Shown here: positions 39,915-47,390 of the stretch, in pieces
Layout: each line of letters starts with the position of its first letter
How positions within the stretch are numbered: the stretch's first letter is position 1
Source of the DNA: Planctomycetota bacterium
GTDB lineage: Bacteria; Planctomycetota; B15-G4; SIAN01
NCBI GenBank assembly: GCA_016795285.1
Contig: JAEUIC010000025.1
Span: 124,001 to 188,000 of the forward strand
Reading direction: 5' to 3'
DNA: 64,000 nt
The notes under the pieces: model-generated
Databases searched by the model: none
What the model saw: only the letters and a program-made list of their open reading frames with translations
What the model was told of the DNA's origin: nothing
Program-made: the position numbers and the translations under genes

Positions 39915-40700
39915 TCAGAGCGGCAGGCGCAGGCCGTCGTGCGCCAGCACCAGCGGGCCGAGGAAGTGCTCGCGCGCGACGCTGCGCACGTCGCTGCGCT
40001 CGGTGGCCGGATCGAAGTGGGTCAGCACCAGCTCCTTCACCCCCGCTCGAGCGGCGATGCGCGCGGCGGCCGAGGCGGTGAGGTGGCGGGTCGTCTCGCG
40101 CCCTTCGACGTAGGTCGCCTCGAGGACGTAGACGTCGGCGCCGCGGCCCAACTCGACCGCCGCATCGCCCGCGCCGGTGTCGCCCGAGTAGGCGATCGTC
40201 CGCGCGTGGCCGCGCACCCGGTAGCCGAGGCTGTGGTCGAGATGAGGCATGCGCACCGCCGTCGCCTCGATGCGCTGCGCCTCGAGCTCGAGGCAGAAGG
40301 GGCCCGGCTCGAGTTCGATCACGTCGAGCCGCTCGGGGGCGATCTCGACCCAGTGGCCGAACGCGCTGCGCAGCCGCGCGAGCCAGTCGGCGAGGCCGCG
40401 CGGGCCGGCGAGGGTGAGGCGCGTCGCAGCGAGCGCGGGATGGCGCAGGCCGAAGAGGAGCGCGACCAAGTCGAGGCAGTGGTCGGGATGGAAGTGGGTG
40501 ATGAGGACGGCGCGCACCGAGGGGAGCAGCACGCCGCAACGCGCCGCGGCGCGCACGCTGCCCGGCCCGGGATCGACCAGCACGCCGCGCCCGTCGGCCA
40601 TGCGGAGCAGATGGCCCGGGCTGCCGCGCGTCGCGCTGGGGAACGCCGTGCCGGAGCCGAGCACGATCCACTCGACCGGGCGGGCGACGTTCGGATCCAT
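39915..40700 (-). CDS. MBL-fold metallohydrolase (RNase Z-like)
   Basis: A 261-residue metallo-beta-lactamase-fold hydrolase. The N-terminal LGSGTAFPSATRGSPGHLL is like tRNase Z/phosphodiesterase members. Metal ligands: ITHFHPDHCLD (HxHxDH), PHLDHSLGYR, YSGDTGAGD (Asp) and LTHFDP (His). It lacks an obvious flexible exosite arm, so it may act on small substrates or RNA ends; I cannot decide. It lies 26 bases after galE and 31 bases before the M28 gene in the same direction. Confidence 0.85.
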   Translation of the reverse strand: MDPNVARPVEWIVLGSGTAFPSATRGSPGHLLRMADGRGVLVDPGPGSVRAAARCGVLLPSVRAVLITHFHPDHCLDLVALLFGLRHPALAATRLTLAGPRGLADWLARLRSAFGHWVEIAPERLDVIELEPGPFCLELEAQRIEATAVRMPHLDHSLGYRVRGHARTIAYSGDTGAGDAAVELGRGADVYVLEATYVEGRETTRHLTASAAARIAARAGVKELVLTHFDPATERSDVRSVAREHFLGPLVLAHDGLRLPL

Positions 40701-40726
40701 GTCAGCGGGCGCTCGTCATGTGCCGC

Positions 40727-41722
40727 TCAACTGGCGTAGCCGCGCGGATGCGCCTTGAGCCAGTTCCAGGCGTGCTGCACCGTCTCCGCGAGGTCGACGT
40801 AGCGCGCGGTCCAACCGAGCAGGCGCTTCGCCTTCTCGACGCCCCCCACCAGCGCCGGCGGGTCGCCCTCGCGGCGCGGCTTCACCTGGTAGGGCACCGC
40901 GGCCCCGGTCACCGTGCGCGCCGCCGCGATCACTTCGAGGACGCTGTTGCCGCGCCCGCTGCCGAGGTTCACCGGCTCGAAGACGCCCGGCTTCATCACG
41001 CCGAGCGCGAGGCGATGCGCCGTCGCGAGGTCGGCGACGTGGACGTAGTCGCGGATGCAGGTGCCGTCGGGCGTCGGGTAGTCGGTGCCGAAGACCTCGA
41101 GCGGCTTCGCCCCGCCCGAGAGGATCGAGCGCAGCACCGCGGGGATGAGGTGCGTCTCCGGCTCGTGCCATTCGCCGAGCCGCCCCTCGGGGTCGGCGCC
41201 GGCGGCGTTGAAGTAGCGCGGCGCCACCACCGAGAACCCGTACGCGCGGCAGTACATCTCGAGCTCTTCCTCGCAGAAGCGCTTGGTGATGCCGTAGGGG
41301 CTGATCGGCTGGCGCGGGAACTCCTCGGTGATCGGCACCTTGGCCGGCACGCCGTAGACCGCACACGTCGACGAGAAGACGATCTTCTTCACGTCGCAGG
41401 CGCGCATCGCCTCGAGCAGCTCGAAGAGGCCGCGCGCGTTGTCGCGGATGTACTTGGCGGGCTGCGTCACCGACTCGCCGACGTAGCAGCGCGCCGCGAA
41501 GTGCATCACCGCGCCGACCTGGTGCTTGCGGATCGTCTCGACCAGCAGGTCGCGATCGCAGAGGTCGCCCTGCACCACCGGCGTGTCGAGCGCAGCGGCG
41601 CGGTGCCCCTCCTTCAGGTCGTCGAAGATGACGACCGCGTGGCCGCTCTTGCGCAACTCGAGCACCGCGTGGCTGCCGATGTAGCCGGCCCCGCCGGTGA
41701 CGAGGATCGTTCCCGAGCTCAT
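40727..41722 (-). CDS. galE: UDP-glucose 4-epimerase GalE
   Basis: A 331-residue NAD-dependent epimerase interconverting UDP-glucose and UDP-galactose for polysaccharide synthesis. N-terminal GGAGYIGSH binds NAD. Catalytic residues are in SSTCAVYG (Ser) and SPYGITKRF (Tyr-x3-Lys). NLGSGRGNSVLEVI and RDYVHVADLA are characteristic. The ATG is preceded by AAGGAG. Length is typical. It opens a minus-strand run of eight genes that includes cell-wall functions. Confidence 0.95.
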   Translation of the reverse strand: MSSGTILVTGGAGYIGSHAVLELRKSGHAVVIFDDLKEGHRAAALDTPVVQGDLCDRDLLVETIRKHQVGAVMHFAARCYVGESVTQPAKYIRDNARGLFELLEAMRACDVKKIVFSSTCAVYGVPAKVPITEEFPRQPISPYGITKRFCEEELEMYCRAYGFSVVAPRYFNAAGADPEGRLGEWHEPETHLIPAVLRSILSGGAKPLEVFGTDYPTPDGTCIRDYVHVADLATAHRLALGVMKPGVFEPVNLGSGRGNSVLEVIAAARTVTGAAVPYQVKPRREGDPPALVGGVEKAKRLLGWTARYVDLAETVQHAWNWLKAHPRGYAS

Positions 41723-41756
41723 TCCCGAGGCTCCTTCATGCGGTCTGGGGCGGCGC

Positions 41757-41762
41757 ATCCTA
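41757..41762 (-). promoter_or_regulatory. Candidate galE -10 element (TAGGAT)
   Basis: The minus-strand TAGGATGCGCCGCC is shared with the region before the secreted-protein gene at 3036-3779. Distance to the galE ATG is 34 bases. It overlaps the outward-facing purC TACAAT element by two bases, so the two promoters would be back to back. Confidence 0.4.
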
Positions 41763-41766
41763 CAAT
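41761..41766 (+). promoter_or_regulatory. Candidate purC -10 element (TACAAT)
   Basis: CCTACAAT on the plus strand, 87 bases before the purC ATG, is a near-consensus sigma-70 -10 hexamer. No clear -35 at 16-18 bases upstream. The start itself has AAGGA as a ribosome-binding site. Confidence 0.45.
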
Positions 41767-41853
41767 CCCGCCCCTTCGCGGCCGGCGCCTTCGCGCCGCA
41801 GCCCGATCGCCCTTTCGTCCGCTCCATGCGAGCCCTGAAACAAGGACCCGCCG

Positions 41854-42768
41854 ATGCCCGCCCCCGCCCGCGCCCCGCTTCGCGAAGCCGCCATTCCCGG
41901 ACTCACCTTGAAGCACCGCGGCAAGGTCCGCGACCTCTTCGACCTCGGCGACGCGCTGCTGCTGGTCGCCTCCGACCGCATCTCCGCGTTCGACGTGATC
42001 CTCGAGGACCTGCTGCCCGACAAGGGCGAGGTGCTCACGCGCATCAGCGAGTTCTGGTTCCGCCGCTTCGAAGGCAAGGTGCGCCACCACCTGATCACGA
42101 CCGACGTGAAGAAGATGCCGGCGCCGCTGCCGCAGCACCCGGAGCTGGCCGGCCGCTCGATGCTCGGCAAGAAGGTGAAGCCGCTGCTCGCAGAGCTGGT
42201 GGTGCGCGGCTACCTGGTCGGCTCGGGTTGGGCCGACTACCAGAAGACCGGCTCGGTCTGCGGCATCAAGCTGCCGGCCGGGCTGAAGGAGGCGGCCAAG
42301 TTCCCCGAGCCGCTCTTCACGCCCTCCACCAAGGCGCCGAAGGGCCAGCACGACGAGAACATCAGCTACGAGCAGCTCTGCCGCATCATCGGCGCCGAGA
42401 AGGCGAAGCAGGCGCGCGACCTCGTGATGTCGATGTACGTCGAGGCGGCCAAGTACGCCGAGAGCCGCGGGATCCTCCTGGCCGACACCAAGATCGAGAT
42501 CGGCGAGGACGAGCAGGGGCTCCTCGTGATCGACGAGCTCTTCACGCCCGACAGCTCGCGCTTCTGGGCCGCGGAGAAGTGGGAGCCGGGTCGCAGCCCG
42601 CCGAGCTACGACAAGCAGATCATTCGCGACGCGTTGGTCGCCATGGGCTTCAACAAGAAGCCGCCCGCCCCGCGCCTCCCCGCCGAGGTGCTGCAGAAGG
42701 CGACCGCCGCCTACCACGAGATCTTCGAGCGCCTCACCGGGCAGAAGTTCGTCTCGCTGGTGCGGTGA
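41854..42768 (+). CDS. purC: Phosphoribosylaminoimidazole-succinocarboxamide synthase PurC
   Basis: A 304-residue enzyme of purine synthesis that joins CAIR with aspartate using ATP. Signatures: HRGKVRDLFDLGD (ATP-binding start), LLVASDRISAFDVIL, VVRGYLVGSGWADYQ, TPSTKA, ILLADTKIEIG and DELFTPDSSRFW. The length matches the longer, yeast-like form of the family rather than the 240-residue form. AAGGA precedes the ATG. Single gene, divergent from galE. Confidence 0.96.
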   Translation: MPAPARAPLREAAIPGLTLKHRGKVRDLFDLGDALLLVASDRISAFDVILEDLLPDKGEVLTRISEFWFRRFEGKVRHHLITTDVKKMPAPLPQHPELAGRSMLGKKVKPLLAELVVRGYLVGSGWADYQKTGSVCGIKLPAGLKEAAKFPEPLFTPSTKAPKGQHDENISYEQLCRIIGAEKAKQARDLVMSMYVEAAKYAESRGILLADTKIEIGEDEQGLLVIDELFTPDSSRFWAAEKWEPGRSPPSYDKQIIRDALVAMGFNKKPPAPRLPAEVLQKATAAYHEIFERLTGQKFVSLVR

Positions 42769-42783
42769 GCGAGGCGCCGTGAG

Positions 42784-42830
42784 CCCCGCCGTCCGCGAGT
42801 CGCCCCAAAAGCGGCGCGCGGGCGACGGGG
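42784..42830. terminator. Stem-loop after purC
   Basis: A 14-base stem with one G-U pair and one C-A mismatch (arms 42784-42797 and 42817-42830) between convergent purC and the beta-barrel gene. A CCCCAAAAG loop separates the arms. No T-run follows; termination is possible only. Confidence 0.4.
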
Positions 42831-42847
42831 AGCCGCGCCGCCGCGCC

Positions 42848-43474
42848 TCAGAAGCGGAACTGCAGCTGCACGACGCGCCACGCGACGAGCACGCGCTCGC
42901 CGACCAGCTCGGTCGGCATCAGGTCGACCACCACGCCGCTGCCGACGGCCACTCCGCCGTCGAGGCGGACGTTCGCCCCGAGGCCGGCGGTGAGCAGCAA
43001 GCCGACCTCGTCGTCGTCGCCGCGGCCGCGCCGCTCCTTCTCGAGGTAAGCGATGCCGGCGCCCGCCTCGATGTAGGGCGCCACGCGCGAGAGGTCGCCG
43101 TCGCTCAGCGCGAACTCGCGCCGGACGTTCAACGTCGGCGCGAAGAAGGTCTCGTGGTCGTCGAGGCCGAGCTGCAGCGCGGGTCCCACGGCGAATCCGC
43201 CGTCGATCGTGCGGCCGGTGGTCAGCGCCAGCAGCAGCGTGTCGGGCCCGAACGTGACGCCGACCCCCGGTTCGACGAACCAGTCGCCCGTCGCGTCGGC
43301 CGGCGCCGAGATCGCCGACGGCGCAGCGATCACCGCGGCCAGCCGCTCCACGAAGTCGGCGCTCGGTCGGGGCGAAGCGACGCTGCACGCGCCCGCGACG
43401 CTGCAGACCAGCAGCCCTGCGATTCTCGGAACCCGCGCCGTCGAGCGGTTCGAAGCTGCTTGAACAAGGTACAT
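42848..43474 (-). CDS. Predicted outer-membrane beta-barrel protein
   Basis: A 208-residue protein. The N-terminal hydrophobic signal (RIAGLLVCSVAGAC) is followed by alternating hydrophobic strands typical of small OmpA/OmpW-like barrels (WFVEPGVGVTFGP, FAVGPALQLGL, FFAPTLNVRREF, VAPYIEAGAGIAYLEK). It ends in VVQLQFRF with a C-terminal Phe as recognised by the BAM machinery. ATG is preceded by GGGAGGTCGC, which decides this start over an ATG 12 bases further up. Function unknown; it follows the ECF42 sigma gene with a 155-base gap. Confidence 0.75.
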   Translation of the reverse strand: MYLVQAASNRSTARVPRIAGLLVCSVAGACSVASPRPSADFVERLAAVIAAPSAISAPADATGDWFVEPGVGVTFGPDTLLLALTTGRTIDGGFAVGPALQLGLDDHETFFAPTLNVRREFALSDGDLSRVAPYIEAGAGIAYLEKERRGRGDDDEVGLLLTAGLGANVRLDGGVAVGSGVVVDLMPTELVGERVLVAWRVVQLQFRF

Positions 43475-43629
43475 GCGACCTCCCATCGTGATCTTGGGTG
43501 CGTTTCCCGGCGATCGGCAGTGGCACGGAGCCTGCCTGCTGGTCGCCGCGTCCCCTGCTCTGCGAATCGAGCGCCGAACGCGCAGCGGCCCGTTCTCGCT
43601 TCGCTCGCGGGCGCCGCTCGCCGCCGTCG

Positions 43630-44961
43630 CTACCCCTTCGGGAGTTCGCTGGCGAGCTCGCGCAAGCGCCGCTCGTAATGGTGCCGCTCCGGCTCCTGCA
43701 CGGCGCGCGCGAGCGCCCGCTCGAGGTGGCCGCGCGCCTCGGCGAGACGACCGAGCCGACGGCACGCGTCGCCCTGCGCGGCGTGGAACGGCGCGTAGCC
43801 GTCGAGCGCACCGCCCAAGCGCAACGACTCGAGCAGCGCGAGCGCCGCGGCCGGACCATCGCACTGCCCCACGGCGATGGCGCGATTGAGCGCCACCAGC
43901 GGCGTCGGCTCGCAGCGCAGCAAGAGGTCGTAGAGGGCGACGATCTGCGCCCAATCGGTCGCGGCGTGGCTGCTCGCTTCGGCGTGGAGCGCGGCGATCG
44001 CCGCCTGCAGCGTGAACGGCCCGAAGCGGCGCGACGCGAAGGCGCGCTCGAGGAGCGCCACTCCTTCGGCGAGCAGCGCCCGATCGACGCGGCTCCGCTC
44101 CTGCTCCTCGAGCGGGACGAGCGCACCCGCTGCGTCGACGCGCGCCGCGCGGCGCGCCTCCTGCAGCAACAGCAGCGCGAGCAACCCCTCCGCTTCCGGC
44201 TCGTCCGTGAGCTCGGCGACGAGCCGCGCGAGCCGCAGCGCCTCGGCGGCCAGCTCGACGCGTTGCAGTTGCACGCCGCGCGACGCGAAGTAGCCCTCGT
44301 TGAAGAGGAGGTAGATCGCGCGCAGCACGGCGGCGAGGCGCACCGGCAGCTCGGCCGGCTCCGGCCGCTCGAAGGTCGCCCCGACCTCGCGCAGCCGCGC
44401 CTTCGCGCGCACGATCCGCTGCGCCAACGTCGCTGGCGCCACCAGGAACGCGCGCGCGATCTCCTCGGTGGCGAGGCCGGCCACCTCGCGCAGCATCAGC
44501 GCCAGTTGCGCCTCGGGCGCGAGCGCCGGATGGCAGCAGGCGAAGAGGAGCCGCAGCGTGTCGTCGCCCAACGGACCTTCCGCCTCGAGCGCGTCGCCGG
44601 GCTCCGCCTCGCGCGACGCCGCCCCTCGCCACTCCCCCGACTCCATCCGCGCCGCCAGCTCGGCGAGCGCCGCCTCGTCGCGCGCGCGCCGCCGCAGCGC
44701 GTCGATCGCGCGGTGGTTCGCGGTCGCGATCAGCCAATGGAGCGGTCGCGCCGGCACGCCCTGCTCGGGCCACGAGCGGAGCGCCGCAGCGAACGCCTCC
44801 GAAGCCGCCTCGTCGACCCGATCGAGGTCGCGGAAACGGCGGAGCAGCGCGGCGCGCAAGGCGCCGACGTGCTCGCGCCAGAGCCGCTCGAGCAGAGTCG
44901 CGATCGCCGGGCGCGCGGCCGCGTCCGACGCGCCGATCGCCGCCTCGTCGCGCTCGGCCAT
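43630..44961 (-). CDS. ECF42-type RNA polymerase sigma factor with TPR-like C-terminus
   Basis: A 443-residue sigma factor. Sigma region 2 (LERLWREHVGALRAALLRRF through PLHWLIATANHRAIDALRRR) and region 4 (LALMLREVAGLATEEIARAFLVAPATLAQRIVRAKARL) lie in the first 210 residues. The hallmark DDTLRLLFACCHPAL precedes region 4. The remaining 230 residues are an alpha-helical, TPR-like extension (DUF6596 type) that in this group is thought to replace a classical anti-sigma factor. The YCII-domain gene ends 5 bases upstream, the usual ECF42 partner. Confidence 0.92.
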   Translation of the reverse strand: MAERDEAAIGASDAAARPAIATLLERLWREHVGALRAALLRRFRDLDRVDEAASEAFAAALRSWPEQGVPARPLHWLIATANHRAIDALRRRARDEAALAELAARMESGEWRGAASREAEPGDALEAEGPLGDDTLRLLFACCHPALAPEAQLALMLREVAGLATEEIARAFLVAPATLAQRIVRAKARLREVGATFERPEPAELPVRLAAVLRAIYLLFNEGYFASRGVQLQRVELAAEALRLARLVAELTDEPEAEGLLALLLLQEARRAARVDAAGALVPLEEQERSRVDRALLAEGVALLERAFASRRFGPFTLQAAIAALHAEASSHAATDWAQIVALYDLLLRCEPTPLVALNRAIAVGQCDGPAAALALLESLRLGGALDGYAPFHAAQGDACRRLGRLAEARGHLERALARAVQEPERHHYERRLRELASELPKG

Positions 44962-44966
44962 GGCGG

Positions 44967-45332
44967 CTACTGGTGGCAGGTCGGCGAGAAGGGCCGGATC
45001 TCGATCCCCCAGCCGAGCTCCTCGCCCAAGTGGGCGGCCGGGTGGAGCGAGGCGATGCGGATCGCGTCGTTCAGGTCGCGCGCCTCGATCATGATCAGGC
45101 CGCCCACCTGCTCGCGCGCCTCGATGTAGGGGCCGTCGGTGGTGACCACCTTGCCGCCGCGCGGGCGCAGGCAGACCGCGTCCCACTCGAGGCTGTGACC
45201 CGAGACGTAGCCGCCGCTCTTCTTCAGCTCGGCGTCGTGGAGCTGGCACTTCGCGACCAGCGCGGCGAACTGCTCCTTGCTGAGGCCTTCCATCTTCTTG
45301 CGATCGCCGTAGGCGAGGACGAGGTAGCGCAC
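44967..45332 (-). CDS. YCII/DGPF-domain protein
   Basis: A 121-residue cytoplasmic protein of the YCII-related (DGPF) family with a ferredoxin-like fold. It starts MRYLVLAYGD and contains the family motif TDGPYIEAREQVGGLIMIEA and the ADLNDAI-like DLNDAIRIASLHP helix. These proteins are regularly encoded with ECF42 sigma factors and are presumed regulators or effectors of the same response. ATG is preceded by CCGGAGGAATCG, a strong ribosome-binding site. Confidence 0.92.
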   Translation of the reverse strand: MRYLVLAYGDRKKMEGLSKEQFAALVAKCQLHDAELKKSGGYVSGHSLEWDAVCLRPRGGKVVTTDGPYIEAREQVGGLIMIEARDLNDAIRIASLHPAAHLGEELGWGIEIRPFSPTCHQ

Positions 45333-45449
45333 GCGATTCCTCCGGGGGTCACCGAGCGGTGGACGGATCGAACGACTGATGCTGCCGCCCCCAAGGTCGA
45401 ACGGGAACCGCCGCGATCGACAGCGGCGGCATTTTCCCCCGAACGAAAC

Positions 45450-45481
45450 GCGGGCCCGGCCGCGTCGGCGACCGGACCCGC
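45450..45481 (-). terminator. Terminator after the carboxypeptidase-regulatory-like gene
   Basis: On the minus strand GCGGGTCCGGTC pairs with GGCCGGGCCCGC (12 pairs including two G-U), with an 8-base loop, followed by GTTTCGTTC. It lies 60 bases beyond the stop of the gene ending at 45541. The minus-strand transcript pairs better than the plus one. Confidence 0.6.
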
Positions 45482-45492
45482 TGCGATCCCAT

Positions 45493-45521
45493 CTCGATCA
45501 CGCCTCGATCACGCCTCGATC
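45493..45521. repeat. 11-base tandem repeat beside terminator
   Basis: CTCGATCACGC occurs twice in direct succession, followed by a partial third CTCGATC. It is noncoding, adjacent to a hairpin, similar in placement to the three-copy repeat by the lexA terminator. Confidence 0.6.
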
Positions 45522-45540
45522 GCTCCGCGTGGCGCTCCGC

Positions 45541-47121
45541 TCACTCGGAGATCGTGGCCAGCAGCGTGCGCGACTTCGCGAAGCCGCCGCGCGCCGCCGG
45601 GTCGTGCACCTCGAAGCGGACGCGCAGCTCGACGCCGACCAGCTCCGGCAACGCATCGATCGGGAGCTGGAGGCGGCCGCTGCCCTGGCCCGCGGCCCCG
45701 CGCGGGCCGTCGATCAGGACGAAGAAGGTCGAGTGGCCCGGATCGGCCGAGAGGCCGCCCCCACCGCGACTGAAGGAGCCGAGCCCGCTGCCCGGCGGGG
45801 TCACGGTCCAGACCGTCACCATCGCCCACGTGCCGCCGCGCGCCTGATCGAGCAGCGCGCAGAAGTCGAGGTTGCCGAGCCGCGGCGTGCCGCCGTCACC
45901 GGTGATCGACGGGATGAACCCGCCGCGTCCCGGCGTGCCGAACCCTTCGAGCGTGAAGAACGGCACGTCGGGCAGCTGGACGTCGTTCAGGTCGGTCTCG
46001 TCGGTGATGACGACGTCCTCGAGCGTGACCGAACCGAACGGCTGGTCGAACGAGGCCGAGAGGACGAAGTCGAACGTCCCCGACGGCAGGATCGCGAGCC
46101 AGTCGCCGCTCGCATCGGTGAACGGATTCGCGAGCGGGATCGCGGCGCCCGTCGCGCTGTCGTAGACGTCGACGCGCGCCCCCTCGAGCTTGTTGTGGCT
46201 CGAGTCGCGGACGCGACCGGTCACCTCGAACCCTTCGTCGAGGCGGATCGTGCCGAGCGAGAGCGCCGGCGGCAGCTTCTTGTTCGCAATCGTCTTCGGG
46301 CTGAGCTGGTCGGCCTGGTCCGGCACGATCTGGAGGTCGAACGTGCCGATCGGCAGGACGACGCTGAAGGCGCCCGTCGCATCGGTGCGGTTCTTCGCGA
46401 CGAAGATCCACTTGCCGGCGGCGCGATCGAACGCGTTCACCTCGGCGTCCTCGACCGCGCTGCCATCGGCCGCGGCGACGACCTTGCCGGTCGCCGTGAA
46501 GCCGTCGGGCAGCACGATGTCGCCGAGGTCGACCGGGCCGCTGAAGATCCAGGTGTTGCTCCAGCCCGCGGTGCCCGGCCCGCCGTAGTACGGCACGATG
46601 CCCGGCTCGAAGCGCAGCTCGACCGAACCGAACGGCACGGCGACGCGGAAGCGGCCGGCGACGTCGCTGTCGGGGTTGGTGAAGTCGAGCGGTTGCTGAT
46701 CGGGGCCGGCCACGTAGTCGAGCTGCACCTGCTGCAGCGGCGTGCCCGACGAGTTGATGACGCGGCCGGTGACGTCGCAGCCGAGCTCCATCTCGATCAC
46801 GCCGAGGTGGTTGGTCGACGGGCCGACGAGGACGCTCTCGATCCGCCGCGTCACTACCACCGACGCCGGCGGCGCGAGCGGCATGACGTTCATCTCGTAG
46901 TCGCCGTCGGGCGTGATCGTCGTCGTGAAGTAGCCCTGCGCGTCGGTCGAACCGCCGAGCACGGTCGGCGGACCGTTGCCGTCGTTCGACTTGAAGACGA
47001 GCAACGCGCTCTTCACCGGATGGCCGTCGCTGTCGAGGCATTGGCCGGTGAGGACGCCGGCGAAGGCCGGATCGGCCAGCGCGGCGAGCACGCCGATCGT
47101 CATGAGGGATCGAAGCTGCAT
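45541..47121 (-). CDS. Secreted carboxypeptidase-regulatory-like repeat protein
   Basis: A 526-residue exported protein. Signal peptide residues 1-21 (ending DPAFA). Four or so Ig-like CarboxypepD_reg-type repeats of about 90 residues, each beginning with a motif such as LTGQCLDSDGHPVKSALL, VTGRVINSSGTPLQQV, ATGKVVAAADGSAVEDAEV and VTGRVRDSSHNKLEGARV. A C-terminal domain starts FGTPGRGGFIPSITGDGG, resembling the C-terminal ends of two other exported proteins here. AAGGAG precedes the ATG. Likely a surface adhesin or structural protein; the function is inferred only from fold. Confidence 0.82.
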   Translation of the reverse strand: MQLRSLMTIGVLAALADPAFAGVLTGQCLDSDGHPVKSALLVFKSNDGNGPPTVLGGSTDAQGYFTTTITPDGDYEMNVMPLAPPASVVVTRRIESVLVGPSTNHLGVIEMELGCDVTGRVINSSGTPLQQVQLDYVAGPDQQPLDFTNPDSDVAGRFRVAVPFGSVELRFEPGIVPYYGGPGTAGWSNTWIFSGPVDLGDIVLPDGFTATGKVVAAADGSAVEDAEVNAFDRAAGKWIFVAKNRTDATGAFSVVLPIGTFDLQIVPDQADQLSPKTIANKKLPPALSLGTIRLDEGFEVTGRVRDSSHNKLEGARVDVYDSATGAAIPLANPFTDASGDWLAILPSGTFDFVLSASFDQPFGSVTLEDVVITDETDLNDVQLPDVPFFTLEGFGTPGRGGFIPSITGDGGTPRLGNLDFCALLDQARGGTWAMVTVWTVTPPGSGLGSFSRGGGGLSADPGHSTFFVLIDGPRGAAGQGSGRLQLPIDALPELVGVELRVRFEVHDPAARGGFAKSRTLLATISE

Positions 47122-47325
47122 CGAGTTCACTCCTTCGCGTGGGTGCCGAGTCGCCTCGGCGCGTGGGGATGGGACGCGGCCCCGAGCGCATCGACGCCCC
47201 CTTCCGGCCGCGGACGCCGGGACCTGGGGAGGCTTTCGCAACACGTGCGCCGGAGCCAGGGATCTCCCTCATCCCGGGGAGCGACGCGCGATGGAGGTCA
47301 TCCGACCGCTGCCCGCGCTCCCCGA

Positions 47326-47363
47326 CTCCAGCCGCTGGAGCCCGCGATCCAGCTCCTGGATCG
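47326..47363. other. Two adjacent short hairpins in an intergenic region
   Basis: CTCCAG-CCG-CTGGAG (47326-47340) and CGATCCAG-CTC-CTGGATCG (47345-47363) stand next to each other downstream of the di-heme gene and upstream of the following minus-strand gene. Stems are perfect. No T-run. They could be a weak terminator or an RNA-processing signal. Confidence 0.45.
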
Positions 47364-47390
47364 AGCCAGCGCCGCGCCGCGCGCGCTGCA

